A DNA stretch of 8,527 bases from Lachnospiraceae bacterium UBA3332 (GCA_002361095.1 DERU01000225.1:1-8527); one strand, 5' to 3'. Counted from the stretch's first letter, positions 1 through 6,777 are shown. Notes: generated by a model from the letters alone, not told the origin. Numbers and translations: made by a program.

Positions 1-19
1 CTGCGCAGTAGATGCGCAG
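1..19. repeat. Short perfect inverted repeat at window edge
   Basis: A 7-bp arm (CTGCGCA, 1-7) is repeated in inverted form (TGCGCAG, 13-19) around a 5-nt loop. No T-run follows on either side inside the window, so it is not a complete intrinsic terminator as seen. The sequence from 20 to 134 holds no convincing gene: two frames are open but lack recognisable protein character, and the third has early stops. Its role cannot be judged because the left context is missing. Confidence 0.4.
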
Positions 20-134
20 ACCTGCCTGAACTGTTACATAAAATGCTACAATATTCCTTTACCGCTTGCAATGGCTTTCTCAAAAATTTCATTTTATTTT
101 CACAACCTTCTTTACTTTCCACGCCCCGGACGTC

Positions 135-172
135 AAAAGCTTCCGGCACTGGATGCCCGGAAGCTTTTTTTT
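135..172 (+). terminator. Intrinsic terminator, probably bidirectional
   Basis: A perfect 12-bp stem (AAAAGCTTCCGG, 135-146, with CCGGAAGCTTTT, 157-168) encloses a 10-nt loop. On the plus strand the stem runs into eight consecutive T residues (165-172), the classic intrinsic terminator layout, so it would stop a plus-strand transcript coming from left of the window. On the minus strand the hairpin lies directly behind the stop codon of the small membrane protein and ends in four T residues, so it can also end the leftward MCP-hydrolase-membrane protein transcript, though less strongly. The stop codon of that gene (171-173) overlaps the T-run. Confidence 0.85.
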
Positions 173-629
173 ATTTCCTTCCCGTTACATTCTTGGGAAA
201 AGGTTTATTCTTCTTTTTTTCGTCCATCGCCATCTTCCTTGCAATAAATTTTCGCAGGAAAAATACGATATAACCTGTCTGCATATATTCCACTTCCATC
301 GACCAGGTAACCATCCCGTAAAATACCGCCTCTGAAAGCGCAAATAGCAGAATAAACGCGATGGGAACATAAATTCCGTACTTTGCAAAATAATTGGCAT
401 GCCACCCCACCACTCCGATAAAGACCTGATTCAAAATCAAAAGCCGGATCACTTCCACGTTCGCCCTGACCTCATCCGGACACGGCGTCAAAACCAGCGG
501 AACCAGGAAATACAGTACGGCGGCCCCTGCCAGCATACACAACAGACGTTTTTTATTTTCCCTGGTCAAAACCCCGGACAATTCCTGCAGGATTCCCTGC
601 TTTTCCCCCGTATCTTCCTTCTGTGCCAT
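171..629 (-). CDS. Small multi-pass membrane protein, unknown function
   Basis: A 152-residue protein I cannot assign to a family. The first 27 residues are charged and soluble. Hydrophobic helices follow at about 28-48, 60-77 and 86-107, with a possible shorter one at 118-130. The C-terminus is very basic (an RK/KKK-rich tail from about 131), which favours a cytoplasmic tail by the positive-inside rule. No catalytic motif is visible, and no signal peptide apart from the first membrane helix. The start is well supported: AAAAAGGAGG sits about 7 nt upstream of the ATG. It lies 33 bp behind the alpha/beta hydrolase gene, with no promoter visible in that gap, and is followed at once by a terminator, so it is probably the last gene of the MCP-hydrolase unit. 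A link to chemotaxis or to the hydrolase is not evident. Confidence 0.75.
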   Translation of the reverse strand: MAQKEDTGEKQGILQELSGVLTRENKKRLLCMLAGAAVLYFLVPLVLTPCPDEVRANVEVIRLLILNQVFIGVVGWHANYFAKYGIYVPIAFILLFALSEAVFYGMVTWSMEVEYMQTGYIVFFLRKFIARKMAMDEKKKNKPFPKNVTGRK

Positions 630-635
630 CCCATA

Positions 636-646
636 TCCTCCTTTTT
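636..646 (-). promoter_or_regulatory. Strong ribosome binding site of the membrane protein gene
   Basis: On the minus strand the sequence reads AAAAAGGAGGA, ending about 6 nt before the ATG at 629. This near-perfect Shine-Dalgarno site fixes the start and shows that the gene has its own efficient initiation despite its place downstream in the transcript. Confidence 0.8.
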
Positions 647-662
647 GCAGATAATATCCCCT

Positions 663-1472
663 TTACTTTTGATGGGAAAATACCCGGTCAAGCCATTTTA
701 TGCTCCATTCCACCCAGCGTCCGTTATAAGCGTCCGCACATTCCACCTCGTCGGTGCAGACTGACATTCCGTGCCAGCCTTTGGGCAGCACATGCAGTTC
801 AAAAGGCACTTTTGCCGCAGAAAGGGCCTCCGCAAACCGCAGACTATTTTCCACCGGAACACAGTCATCCTCCGCAGTATGCCATAAAAACGTGGGCGGC
901 GTGGCGGCATCCACATGCCGGTCCAGCCCAAAATACGCATATTGCGCGCTGCCCTGCTCTGCACCGCTCACATTCCGGACGGATTCCACATGGGCAAAGC
1001 CGTCCGCCGTGATTACCGGATAACCCAAAACCATGGCATTGGGACGCACTTTTTCCCTGCGTCCCCAAGCCGCCAAAAACTTTTCATCGTCGGCCAGCGT
1101 TCCGAGACTGGCCGCCAAATGCCCCCCTGCGGAAAACCCGCAGACCGCAATCCTGCCGCCGTCCAAATTCCATTCCTTCGCATGTTTGCGGACATGTGCC
1201 ATCGCCGAGGCAAGCTGCCTGAGAGGAAGAAAGTCTTTCGCTTTTTCTCCCACCGAATATGTCAGTACAAACGCGTGGTAACCCGCCCCGAAATATTCCT
1301 TCGCGACCGGCTCGCCCTCCCTTTCCGAAACCATCCCGTACCCGCCTCCCGGACAAATCAGTACGGCAGGCAGCCCTGCCCTGGGTTTTCTTTCGTTTTT
1401 CATCTCCGTATGTAAGTATGCCGCCACGCTGCAGTCTTGCGCGCCTTCCGGCGCAAATTCAAAATACCGCAT
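663..1472 (-). CDS. Alpha/beta hydrolase, BD-FAE/acetyl esterase-like
   Basis: A 269-residue cytoplasmic enzyme with no signal peptide, a normal length for small carboxylesterases of the alpha/beta hydrolase fold. The visible landmarks are a Gly-rich oxyanion-hole loop (PGGGYG, 41-46), the nucleophile elbow G-F-S-A-G with Ser114, the acid in AEDDCVP (Asp202, with Asp203 as the alternative) and the catalytic His234 in GWHGM. The order and spacing match the family that includes acetyl xylan esterases and feruloyl-esterase-like or kynurenine-formamidase-like hydrolases. It probably removes acetyl or other acyl groups from small molecules or oligosaccharides; the substrate cannot be read from the sequence. 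The ATG at 1472 is preceded by AAGGG at a spacing of about 8 nt, overlapping the end of the MCP gene. An ATG 7 nt upstream is out of frame. The gap to the MCP gene is only 11 bp, so the two are very likely co-transcribed. Confidence 0.9.
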   Translation of the reverse strand: MRYFEFAPEGAQDCSVAAYLHTEMKNERKPRAGLPAVLICPGGGYGMVSEREGEPVAKEYFGAGYHAFVLTYSVGEKAKDFLPLRQLASAMAHVRKHAKEWNLDGGRIAVCGFSAGGHLAASLGTLADDEKFLAAWGRREKVRPNAMVLGYPVITADGFAHVESVRNVSGAEQGSAQYAYFGLDRHVDAATPPTFLWHTAEDDCVPVENSLRFAEALSAAKVPFELHVLPKGWHGMSVCTDEVECADAYNGRWVEWSIKWLDRVFSHQK

Positions 1473-1483
1473 TTTTCATACCC

Positions 1484-3160
1484 TTATCTTTTCTGACTTA
1501 AATGGAATGTCTTCACAAGTTTCTCCAGCAGACCCGCCTGCGCGCTTAACTCTTCGCTGGTAGCCGCGCTCTCCTCCGCCGTCGCGGAATTGGTCTGCAC
1601 CACGCTGGAAATCTGTCCCAACTGTTCCTGCACCTGTGAAACGGAATCCGCCTGCAGGCGGGAAGCATCCGCAATTTTGCCGATGGTTTCCACAATCTCA
1701 TTGGCCCCGGCAACCACTTCTTCCAGACGCGCCGCCGTATCGTTGGCAATCTCCGTGCCCCGCTGCACAGCCGTAATCGAATTCTCGATCAGGGCTGTGG
1801 TAGACTGGGAGGCCTCCGAACTCTTGCTGGCCAAATTGCGGACCTCATCCGCAACCACTGCAAATCCCTTGCCGGCCGCTCCTGCGCGGGCTGCCTCCAC
1901 GGCCGCGTTCAAAGCAAGAATATTTGTCTGGAACGCAATATCCTCTATCGTCTTGATGATCTTGCCGATTTCGCTGGAACTCGCGTTGATTTCCTGCATC
2001 GCCCCGATCATCTTCTGCATCTTATCATTGCTTTCCAAAATCTGTCCGCCCACGTCGGAGGCTTTCCGGTTCGCCATCTGCGCACTGTCCGCCGTCTGGT
2101 CTACCTGATCGGAAATTTCCTTCATCGTCGCCTCAAGCTGCTGCACCGAAGCCGCCTGCTGCACAGCCCCCTGACTCAGCGCCTGCGCGCCGTTGGCCAT
2201 CTGCTCGGAACCGTTGGCCACCTGTCCCGTACTCTGCATAATCTGGGCCATGGTGCTGTTGAGTCTTTCGAGAATACCGTCCAATGATCTGCGGATGGAC
2301 GCAAAATCCCCCACATACTCCTGCTTCGCATACAGCGTCAGATTCCCCTCCGAGATTGCCGTCAAAATATCGGAAATCTCCCCTATGTATCCCTTCAAAC
2401 GATCAATCATGGTTTCAAAACATCTTGCAAGTATCCCAATCTCGTCGTCCGAAGCCACCGCCAGCGAAAGATCCATTTCCCCTGCACGCTCCAGTTCCCC
2501 CTGCTCCATCGTCTTGGCCAGCTCCGTAAGTTTGGAAAGAGGAGCAGTGACAGACTTTTTGATAAATTTGCTCAACAGGGAAATACAGACTGCAATCAAC
2601 ACTACACTCAGCACGCACGCGATCACAATCACGATGTTCGTCTGCATGGAAGAACGGGCAAGGGAAGCGCCCGCAAAAAGCAGACCGTCAATTTTTCCGT
2701 TGGCATCCATGGTGGGGACATACGAGCATATGTAATCGGAACCCAGAATTTTCGCCTTTCCGATATAACTCTTCCCCTGGTTGAGTACCGTGGAAACCAC
2801 TTTGTCGGGCAGCTGCATCCCCATCACCCGGTTCCCGTTCTGCATGACCGTAGTATTGACTTCCTGCGTGCCCTTATAAACCGCAAGTTCGCAATCCAGC
2901 TGCACTTTGAGACTGTCCAGCACCGGCGTCATATCTTCCGGGCCGGTGTAATTTTCCAGTACATAAGCCAGCATATTGGTCCCCACAACACACTTTGTCT
3001 GCATGACACGCAAAATCAGGCTTTGAAACATGTACACACAAATGAGCAAAACCAAAATGATCCCCGCGCCCAGCATACCTGCCACCAAATTCCCTACCTT
3101 ACGCCCGATACGCTTGTTTTTTTTGTTTTCCGCCTGTCCCTGATACTTACTTTCCCTCAT
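1484..3160 (-). CDS. Methyl-accepting chemotaxis protein with Cache-type sensor
   Basis: A 558-residue transmembrane chemoreceptor. The order is: basic cytoplasmic N-terminus, membrane helix 1 (about 24-50), extracellular sensor (about 51-173), membrane helix 2 (about 174-198), HAMP domain (about 199-255), a second HAMP-like linker (about 256-305), then the methyl-accepting signalling helices to the end. The sensor is short and contains a G-K-x-x-G-L-L-F-x-G strand pattern near its end, as in single Cache domains. The conserved hairpin tip is clear at 406-447 (EDIAFQTNILALNAAVEAAR and what follows), the site that binds CheA and CheW. There is no C-terminal CheR-tethering pentapeptide. The start has GGAG 6 nt upstream of the ATG. 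It leads the MCP-hydrolase-membrane protein unit. No che or flagellar gene lies in the window, so this is an orphan receptor; its ligand is unknown. Confidence 0.96.
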   Translation of the reverse strand: MRESKYQGQAENKKNKRIGRKVGNLVAGMLGAGIILVLLICVYMFQSLILRVMQTKCVVGTNMLAYVLENYTGPEDMTPVLDSLKVQLDCELAVYKGTQEVNTTVMQNGNRVMGMQLPDKVVSTVLNQGKSYIGKAKILGSDYICSYVPTMDANGKIDGLLFAGASLARSSMQTNIVIVIACVLSVVLIAVCISLLSKFIKKSVTAPLSKLTELAKTMEQGELERAGEMDLSLAVASDDEIGILARCFETMIDRLKGYIGEISDILTAISEGNLTLYAKQEYVGDFASIRRSLDGILERLNSTMAQIMQSTGQVANGSEQMANGAQALSQGAVQQAASVQQLEATMKEISDQVDQTADSAQMANRKASDVGGQILESNDKMQKMIGAMQEINASSSEIGKIIKTIEDIAFQTNILALNAAVEAARAGAAGKGFAVVADEVRNLASKSSEASQSTTALIENSITAVQRGTEIANDTAARLEEVVAGANEIVETIGKIADASRLQADSVSQVQEQLGQISSVVQTNSATAEESAATSEELSAQAGLLEKLVKTFHLSQKR

Positions 3161-3192
3161 TTTTCACTCCATTTCCGCGCGTTTTTACGTTT

Positions 3193-3228
3193 GCAAAGTT
3201 TGCGGATACCGCGCAGACACAAACTTGC
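3193..3228. repeat. Nested stem-loop upstream of the MCP gene
   Basis: The outer arms GCAAAGTTTG (3193-3202) and CAAACTTGC (3220-3228) pair with one bulged A. Inside, GCGG-ATA-CCGC (3202-3212) forms an alternative perfect 4-bp stem that shares a base with the outer arm. The element lies in the 167-bp gap between the BrxD-like ATPase stop and the MCP start. It has no T-run, so it is not a standard terminator. It could be a regulatory dyad or an mRNA leader structure for the MCP. No convincing promoter or terminator is otherwise visible in this gap. Confidence 0.4.
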
Positions 3229-3327
3229 CGCTTTGAATTTGTATTTCCGGTTTTCTCGGCCGCCCGCTTTTGCAAATACCCAAAAATTCCGCAAAGAATC
3301 CGGCAGTTCAAAGCCTCTTCCCACGCT

Positions 3328-4527
3328 TTACATCAGTTCTTCCAATAACGGCGCATCCTCCGTAAAAACCTCTCTTCCAAGTTCGTTGATTACGGTTTTC
3401 CCGGCCTTGCCGTATTGGTAAAGCTGGTCCAGAAATTCGATGGCTGCCCGGATCTTTGTCCGCAGTAAATAGCCGCCGGACTGTGTGGCCTCCAATAAAG
3501 ATTCCACCGAGACACCGGGCGTCCACCCGTAAGCCCTTCCGTGAAAATCCTGAATCTTACACAAAACCCCGTTAATCTCCTCTTTGGTCAGAGGCAAAAG
3601 CTGTGGTGCCCTGGTTAAAAGATCCAGCACCGTCTTGGCCGGTTCCTGGTCATCCGGATAAACGGCCGCCAGATTCTCATATTCATGTTTTCCCTCTATC
3701 ACATCTTCGACATAAGAAGCGCTGAGGGCAAAAATACTGAAAACAGATGCCATCCTGTCATTCGGCAAAAGGAAATGCGCCATATTGCGGTAAGCGTTTT
3801 GCCGCGCCTTTTTTCCCAATCTCCCCATCAGTTCCGTCTCATCGACCAAAAGCACCCAGCCATGATACCCCATCTGCAAAAACAAATGGCTCATAAAAGC
3901 AAAATAGTCCTGGCAATACTTGGTTTTCGTGAAATTTATGTTAAATTTCACGGGCTGGTTAAAAATCCGGCGGTACGTTTTTTTCAAAGAAGCGTTGGAA
4001 ACAAAATCCCCCTCCAAATCTGCCTGCAGCAAAAACTTTTCGTCCGAATCCTCCGTATTGAGATAAGAGCGAAACAGATAATACAGCTTATCCGTCTCCA
4101 GCTGCTTGGCCGCATAAAGCAGCATCTCATTGGCTACCGGACTGTTGGCCGATATTTTTCCCAATTCCTGCATAAATCCCGGCTGCCGTCTCTTGGGCAG
4201 ATATGTATTGCGAATCGCTTTCTGATAGACCAAATATAACTTATCCATTGGGGTTTCCTTACCCAGGGAAAGATAGGATACCACCATGTTGTTTGACTGG
4301 GCCAGGTTAAATACCGTGTTGAGCAGATGGGTCTTTCCCTCGCCATACTTTCCGCTGATCACCATCCCGTTGGATTTTCCCTGTTCGCATATCAAGTCCA
4401 GCCGTCCGGAAATCTCTTTCATGATCCTGGGCCGCGCTTCGCTGAAATACTGCCCAACGGCGCGGGACGGAATTCCGGAACGCAGCGCTTCTATAATATG
4501 TCTTGCTTGCTTATCATACATCGGCAT
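3328..4527 (-). CDS. BrxD-like P-loop ATPase (DUF2791/BREX-type ATP-binding protein)
   Basis: A 399-residue AAA+-like ATPase. Walker A is G59-KYGEG-K65-T66; Walker B is VLLVDE with Asp229 and Glu230. The N-terminus carries the E-A-L-R-S-G-I-P-S-R signature (13-22) typical of BrxD/DUF2791 proteins, and the length fits BrxD (about 400 residues), not the much larger BrxC. A C-terminal stretch, GGYLLRTKIR (351-360) followed by a helix, resembles the Arg-containing sensor region of the family. Such proteins accompany helicases in BREX and related defence loci, where they are thought to assemble on DNA and couple ATP hydrolysis to a partner. It is the last gene of the three-gene leftward operon and overlaps the upstream ATPase gene by 14 nt, so translation is probably coupled. 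Two starts are possible: ATG at 4527 (AGGGGG only 3 nt away) or Met3 at 4521 (spacing 9 nt, the better fit). I recognise the family; the biological role is inferred. Confidence 0.85.
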   Translation of the reverse strand: MPMYDKQARHIIEALRSGIPSRAVGQYFSEARPRIMKEISGRLDLICEQGKSNGMVISGKYGEGKTHLLNTVFNLAQSNNMVVSYLSLGKETPMDKLYLVYQKAIRNTYLPKRRQPGFMQELGKISANSPVANEMLLYAAKQLETDKLYYLFRSYLNTEDSDEKFLLQADLEGDFVSNASLKKTYRRIFNQPVKFNINFTKTKYCQDYFAFMSHLFLQMGYHGWVLLVDETELMGRLGKKARQNAYRNMAHFLLPNDRMASVFSIFALSASYVEDVIEGKHEYENLAAVYPDDQEPAKTVLDLLTRAPQLLPLTKEEINGVLCKIQDFHGRAYGWTPGVSVESLLEATQSGGYLLRTKIRAAIEFLDQLYQYGKAGKTVINELGREVFTEDAPLLEELM

Positions 4528-5731
4528 TTACCCCCTGCATAGCGTTCCGAATCAGCAGCGGCACCCCGATTGCGCCGGTGTGGGCCTGCCGCAGAATCTC
4601 CTGCGCCGCTTCTTTGTCCAGCGCGGCAGCCGCAGCATTCTTCTGACGATCCGCCATGCTCTTTGAAATGGCCGCCACCACTTCCGGCGTATACTCCTGC
4701 GCCGCAAGACGATCCAAATCCACCATATCCGCAAAACGGTTGAACCGCTCCCCCACAATCTCGTTCTGAATCCGCATCCATAACGCCTGATAGGACTTGA
4801 GCCCGGCATTTTCGTCATCCATCAATTCCCGTCCGAACGCATACACAAACAGAATATGCTGCATACTGTCGATATCGTCGATCAGCTGCCGGATACTCTC
4901 ATACGTATCCTCCCGCTTCATTTTCGTATAATGAATCGGCTCCAGGCTGGAACGGCTGACCAAAACCTCCATATCGTCCACGGTGACCAAAAGACCACAA
5001 TAGCCGCCCATATGAATTACCTCCGCCAGGGAACGCAGCATATGGCGCGCATTATATTTGGTAATCCGGCTGGGATAAAAATCCAATGCGCGCAACTGGG
5101 AAAGCTTCACATTCCTGTCCCCCTCCAGCCATGCCAGCAAAAGTTCCCTGTTGGACTCTTCCAAAAGCGGATAACCCAAAATACTTCCCGCAAGCATGCT
5201 GCAGGCCAGGGCAAAATTGTTATCCAACATCGGATTATCCAAAAAAATCTGCTTTAGCTGCGCCCGGATTTCCCGCTTGGTAAGCGCATCCCCCATTCCG
5301 CTCTGGGAAAGGAAATCCATAAATTTCATTCCCTCCGGAATCTCCCGGCTGTCAAATCCCATCTCCCGGATCAGGCGGCGGCTGGCCGCCTCCAGGCAAT
5401 CCATGATATCGCACTGGCGGAAAATCTCCACATACATTTCCCTGCAATCATGCAGCCATACATCCCTTGCGGAAAAATGGACGGTTTTATAATTTTCCCT
5501 GCGGGCAATGCCGGTGACAAGCCGCAGGAAATGACTTTTCCCGCTCCCTCTGCGCCCGGTAACAAACTTTATTTTACTGCCTCCGTCCTTTATGTACTCC
5601 TGCAGATATTTTTCTTTCCAAAAATCGGTGAGAAACCCAACCCCACAGGAAAGTTCCCCATCCGGCGCAGCCGAAAACAAATCCGTTTCCGCTGTCCCCG
5701 TCACAGCGTCTCTGTCGCATTCCTCTATCAT
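4514..5731 (-). CDS. Second P-loop ATPase, BrxD-related paralogue
   Basis: A 405-residue cytoplasmic ATPase. Walker A is G59-RRGSG-K65-S66 (TGRRGSGKSHF); Walker B is GLLVTVDD with Asp252 and Asp253, so the usual catalytic Glu is an Asp here. The first 30 residues are acidic and poorly structured in appearance. The rest follows the same plan as the next gene (P-loop near residue 60, Walker B near 230-250, helical C-terminus), which suggests an ancient duplication, but direct identity between the two is low by eye. Residues 355-385 are Ala-rich and helical. An in-frame TAA lies 8 codons before the ATG, so the start is well fixed; GGGGG is 8 nt upstream. It is the middle gene of the operon, 99 bp behind the 259-residue gene and overlapping the BrxD-like gene by 14 nt. 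The pair probably works as a hetero-oligomer; that is inference. The exact family name is uncertain. Confidence 0.8.
   Translation of the reverse strand: MIEECDRDAVTGTAETDLFSAAPDGELSCGVGFLTDFWKEKYLQEYIKDGGSKIKFVTGRRGSGKSHFLRLVTGIARRENYKTVHFSARDVWLHDCREMYVEIFRQCDIMDCLEAASRRLIREMGFDSREIPEGMKFMDFLSQSGMGDALTKREIRAQLKQIFLDNPMLDNNFALACSMLAGSILGYPLLEESNRELLLAWLEGDRNVKLSQLRALDFYPSRITKYNARHMLRSLAEVIHMGGYCGLLVTVDDMEVLVSRSSLEPIHYTKMKREDTYESIRQLIDDIDSMQHILFVYAFGRELMDDENAGLKSYQALWMRIQNEIVGERFNRFADMVDLDRLAAQEYTPEVVAAISKSMADRQKNAAAAALDKEAAQEILRQAHTGAIGVPLLIRNAMQGVNADV
4531..4536 (-). promoter_or_regulatory. Ribosome binding site deciding the BrxD-like start
   Basis: On the minus strand AGGGGG lies 3 nt before the ATG at 4527 and 9 nt before a second in-frame ATG at 4521. 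Normal Shine-Dalgarno spacing favours the second ATG (loss of two residues). The later ATG sits within ATGTATGA, which also contains the stop codon of the upstream ATPase, a layout typical of translational coupling. Confidence 0.5.
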
Positions 5732-5811
5732 ATGCCGTACCCCCGGCCCGCCTTAGCGGACATGTCCTCATCCAAACCGGCATGCGTCATGACCGGCGCG
5801 CCACCACGCAT
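5728..5811 (-). CDS. Possible 27-codon leader ORF before the second ATPase
   Basis: Within the 99-bp gap after the 259-residue gene, an ATG (5809-5811) opens a 27-codon frame whose TGA overlaps the ATPase start codon as ATGA. The peptide begins MRGGAPVM and is rich in Gly and Ala, with no membrane segment. No clear Shine-Dalgarno site precedes it, and it may be chance. If translated, it would couple ribosomes into the ATPase gene, which has only a weak GGGGG site of its own. It is not in the frame of the preceding gene, so simple stop-codon readthrough would not produce it. Confidence 0.2.
   Translation of the reverse strand: MRGGAPVMTHAGLDEDMSAKAGRGYGI
5758..5767. repeat. 10-bp perfect palindrome in the operon gap
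   Basis: GGACATGTCC is a perfect 10-bp palindrome in the 99-bp gap between the 259-residue gene and the second ATPase. A small CCGC-CTTA-GCGG dyad lies directly beside it (about 5748-5759). Both would lie in the RNA just before the ATPase start and could form weak structure; no T-run is present, so termination is unlikely. Confidence 0.3.
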
Positions 5812-5830
5812 GAAAACCGGCTGCCGCACA

Positions 5831-6610
5831 CTACATGCTTGACTCCCTGAAAAAACGGATGGTGGCAAGATACTGTTCCTTCCCCTCCCCGTCCAAAATC
5901 CGGATAGCCTTATTCCCGATCCTGCTGGGTCCAAACTGAAACCTTCTGCCGTTCTTGGTTTCTTCAATTCCGGACGCATACAGTCTGGCCAAATCAAATG
6001 CATAACTTTGCTGGTCATAGTCCTTCCGGAAACGGCTCATAGGCGCCAAAAATTTGTACAGGCTGGTGAGATAAATATCCGACCCATCCCGCTTCTTTAA
6101 TTTCAGAACCGCAAGGTCATAGGCATCCGCCAGTTCCCCTGCAAAAGCCGGCCCGTTAAAGGATACTTTATTGAGTTTTTCCTGCCCTGCCTTCACGGTG
6201 TCCACAAAGGCCGCCGGACGCATGCACTGCACTTTCTTGCGATCCATATAAATGTCCTGATTATCCACGTCCAGTCTGACCCGGTACGGAAACATCTCAT
6301 AAACTGGAAACTCCCCGCGCACATCCACGCCTTTTTCCTCACAGATCTCCAACATCTGCCGCGCAAATTCCCCACCTGCAAAATACCCTTGCGCGTCAAA
6401 ACCGGCCGCTGTTTCCTGCATCTTCTCCAATGTCTCCTGTAGGGCTGCGGCCACATCCGCCATACCCGCCAGATCCTTTACCAGGCTTTTGACATCCCCG
6501 CCCGTCATTTCACGTCCCACTGCCTTAAAGAGCCTCTGTAAGGCCGCCAGTTCTTCCTTGACAGACTTCTCCTGCGGCTGCAAATCCGCATAAAATTCTT
6601 CGTAATGCAT
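5831..6610 (-). CDS. Conserved-looking protein of unknown family in the ATPase-helicase locus
   Basis: A 259-residue soluble protein I do not recognise. Residues 1-70 are charged and strongly helical in character (possible short coiled coil). About 95-125 is a beta-rich stretch with alternating hydrophobics (FPVYEMFPYRVRLDVDNQ), then helices to about 215 and a short basic beta-like tail (GRRFQFGPSRIGNKAIRIL, 221-239). There is no signal peptide, no membrane helix, no Cys/His metal cluster and no nuclease or methyltransferase motif. Nothing resembles a TerB domain. AAAGGGAG lies 6 nt before the ATG, and the gene is first behind a good sigma-A promoter, so it is likely the best expressed gene of the operon. 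Its position with two ATPases and a divergent helicase suggests an adaptor, sensor or DNA-binding subunit of one complex. That is inference from context only. Confidence 0.8.
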   Translation of the reverse strand: MHYEEFYADLQPQEKSVKEELAALQRLFKAVGREMTGGDVKSLVKDLAGMADVAAALQETLEKMQETAAGFDAQGYFAGGEFARQMLEICEEKGVDVRGEFPVYEMFPYRVRLDVDNQDIYMDRKKVQCMRPAAFVDTVKAGQEKLNKVSFNGPAFAGELADAYDLAVLKLKKRDGSDIYLTSLYKFLAPMSRFRKDYDQQSYAFDLARLYASGIEETKNGRRFQFGPSRIGNKAIRILDGEGKEQYLATIRFFRESSM

Positions 6611-6616
6611 GTTCCG

Positions 6617-6624
6617 CTCCCTTT
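6617..6624 (-). promoter_or_regulatory. Ribosome binding site of the 259-residue gene
   Basis: The minus strand reads AAAGGGAG, ending 6 nt before the ATG at 6610. This is the best Shine-Dalgarno site in the three-gene operon; the two ATPase genes have only GGGGG-type sites. Confidence 0.7.
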
Positions 6625-6685
6625 ATTCCCATGTAAGTAAATTATCCGGCTTCCCGTTTCTGAAAGCCTAACCAATCCTATTGTC

Positions 6686-6714
6686 AGTATATACGAAACC
6701 CCTTGGGTTTTCAA
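6686..6714 (-). promoter_or_regulatory. Sigma-A-type promoter of the ATPase operon
   Basis: On the minus strand a -35 box TTGAAA (6709-6714) and a -10 box TATACT (6686-6691) are separated by exactly 17 bp. Transcription would start near 6679, giving a leader of about 70 nt before the ATG at 6610. The spacer contains the dyad AAACCC-CTT-GGGTTT (6696-6710), which also overlaps the -35 box, a typical place for a repressor. Confidence 0.65.
6696..6710. promoter_or_regulatory. Operator-like dyad inside the ATPase operon promoter
   Basis: A perfect inverted repeat with 6-bp arms and a 3-bp centre (AAACCC-CTT-GGGTTT) lies between the -10 and -35 boxes of the leftward promoter. A protein bound here would block RNA polymerase. 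No regulator gene is present in the window, so the binding protein, if any, is encoded elsewhere or is one of the locus proteins. Confidence 0.45.
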
Positions 6715-6746
6715 CCAAATTTTTATTCCCTCCGCCTTGTTGCAGT

Positions 6747-6758
6747 GTAACAGGTTAC
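6747..6758. promoter_or_regulatory. Dyad GTAAC-AG-GTTAC between the divergent promoters
   Basis: A perfect inverted repeat with 5-bp arms and a 2-bp centre lies between the two promoters, about 33 bp behind the leftward -35 box and about 50 bp before the rightward -35 box. The position suits a regulator acting on both directions. Short dyads also arise by chance, so the case rests on location. Confidence 0.3.
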
Positions 6759-6777
6759 TCTTCACGAAATGGGGAAA

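Noticed and set aside
43..335. Plus-strand frames at the left edge
   Set aside because: They run through the strong terminator hairpin and its T-run and overlap the well-supported membrane protein gene on the other strand.
1590..2735. Long plus-strand open frames opposite the MCP gene
   Set aside because: They are antisense shadows of a clearly conserved chemoreceptor, with no ribosome sites or recognisable protein features.
3253..3279. Flagellar sigma-D-type promoter for the MCP (GCCGAGAA on the minus strand)
   Set aside because: The -10-like part is close to consensus, but at 15 bp spacing the -35 position reads GTAT instead of TAAA, so support is too weak.
3685..5257. Plus-strand frames opposite the two ATPases
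   Set aside because: They lie antisense to genes with intact Walker motifs and show no domain character, so they are treated as chance.
5831..6610. The 259-residue protein as the missing TerB component
   Set aside because: It lacks the all-helical TerB core with its acidic residues; the middle of the protein looks beta-rich.
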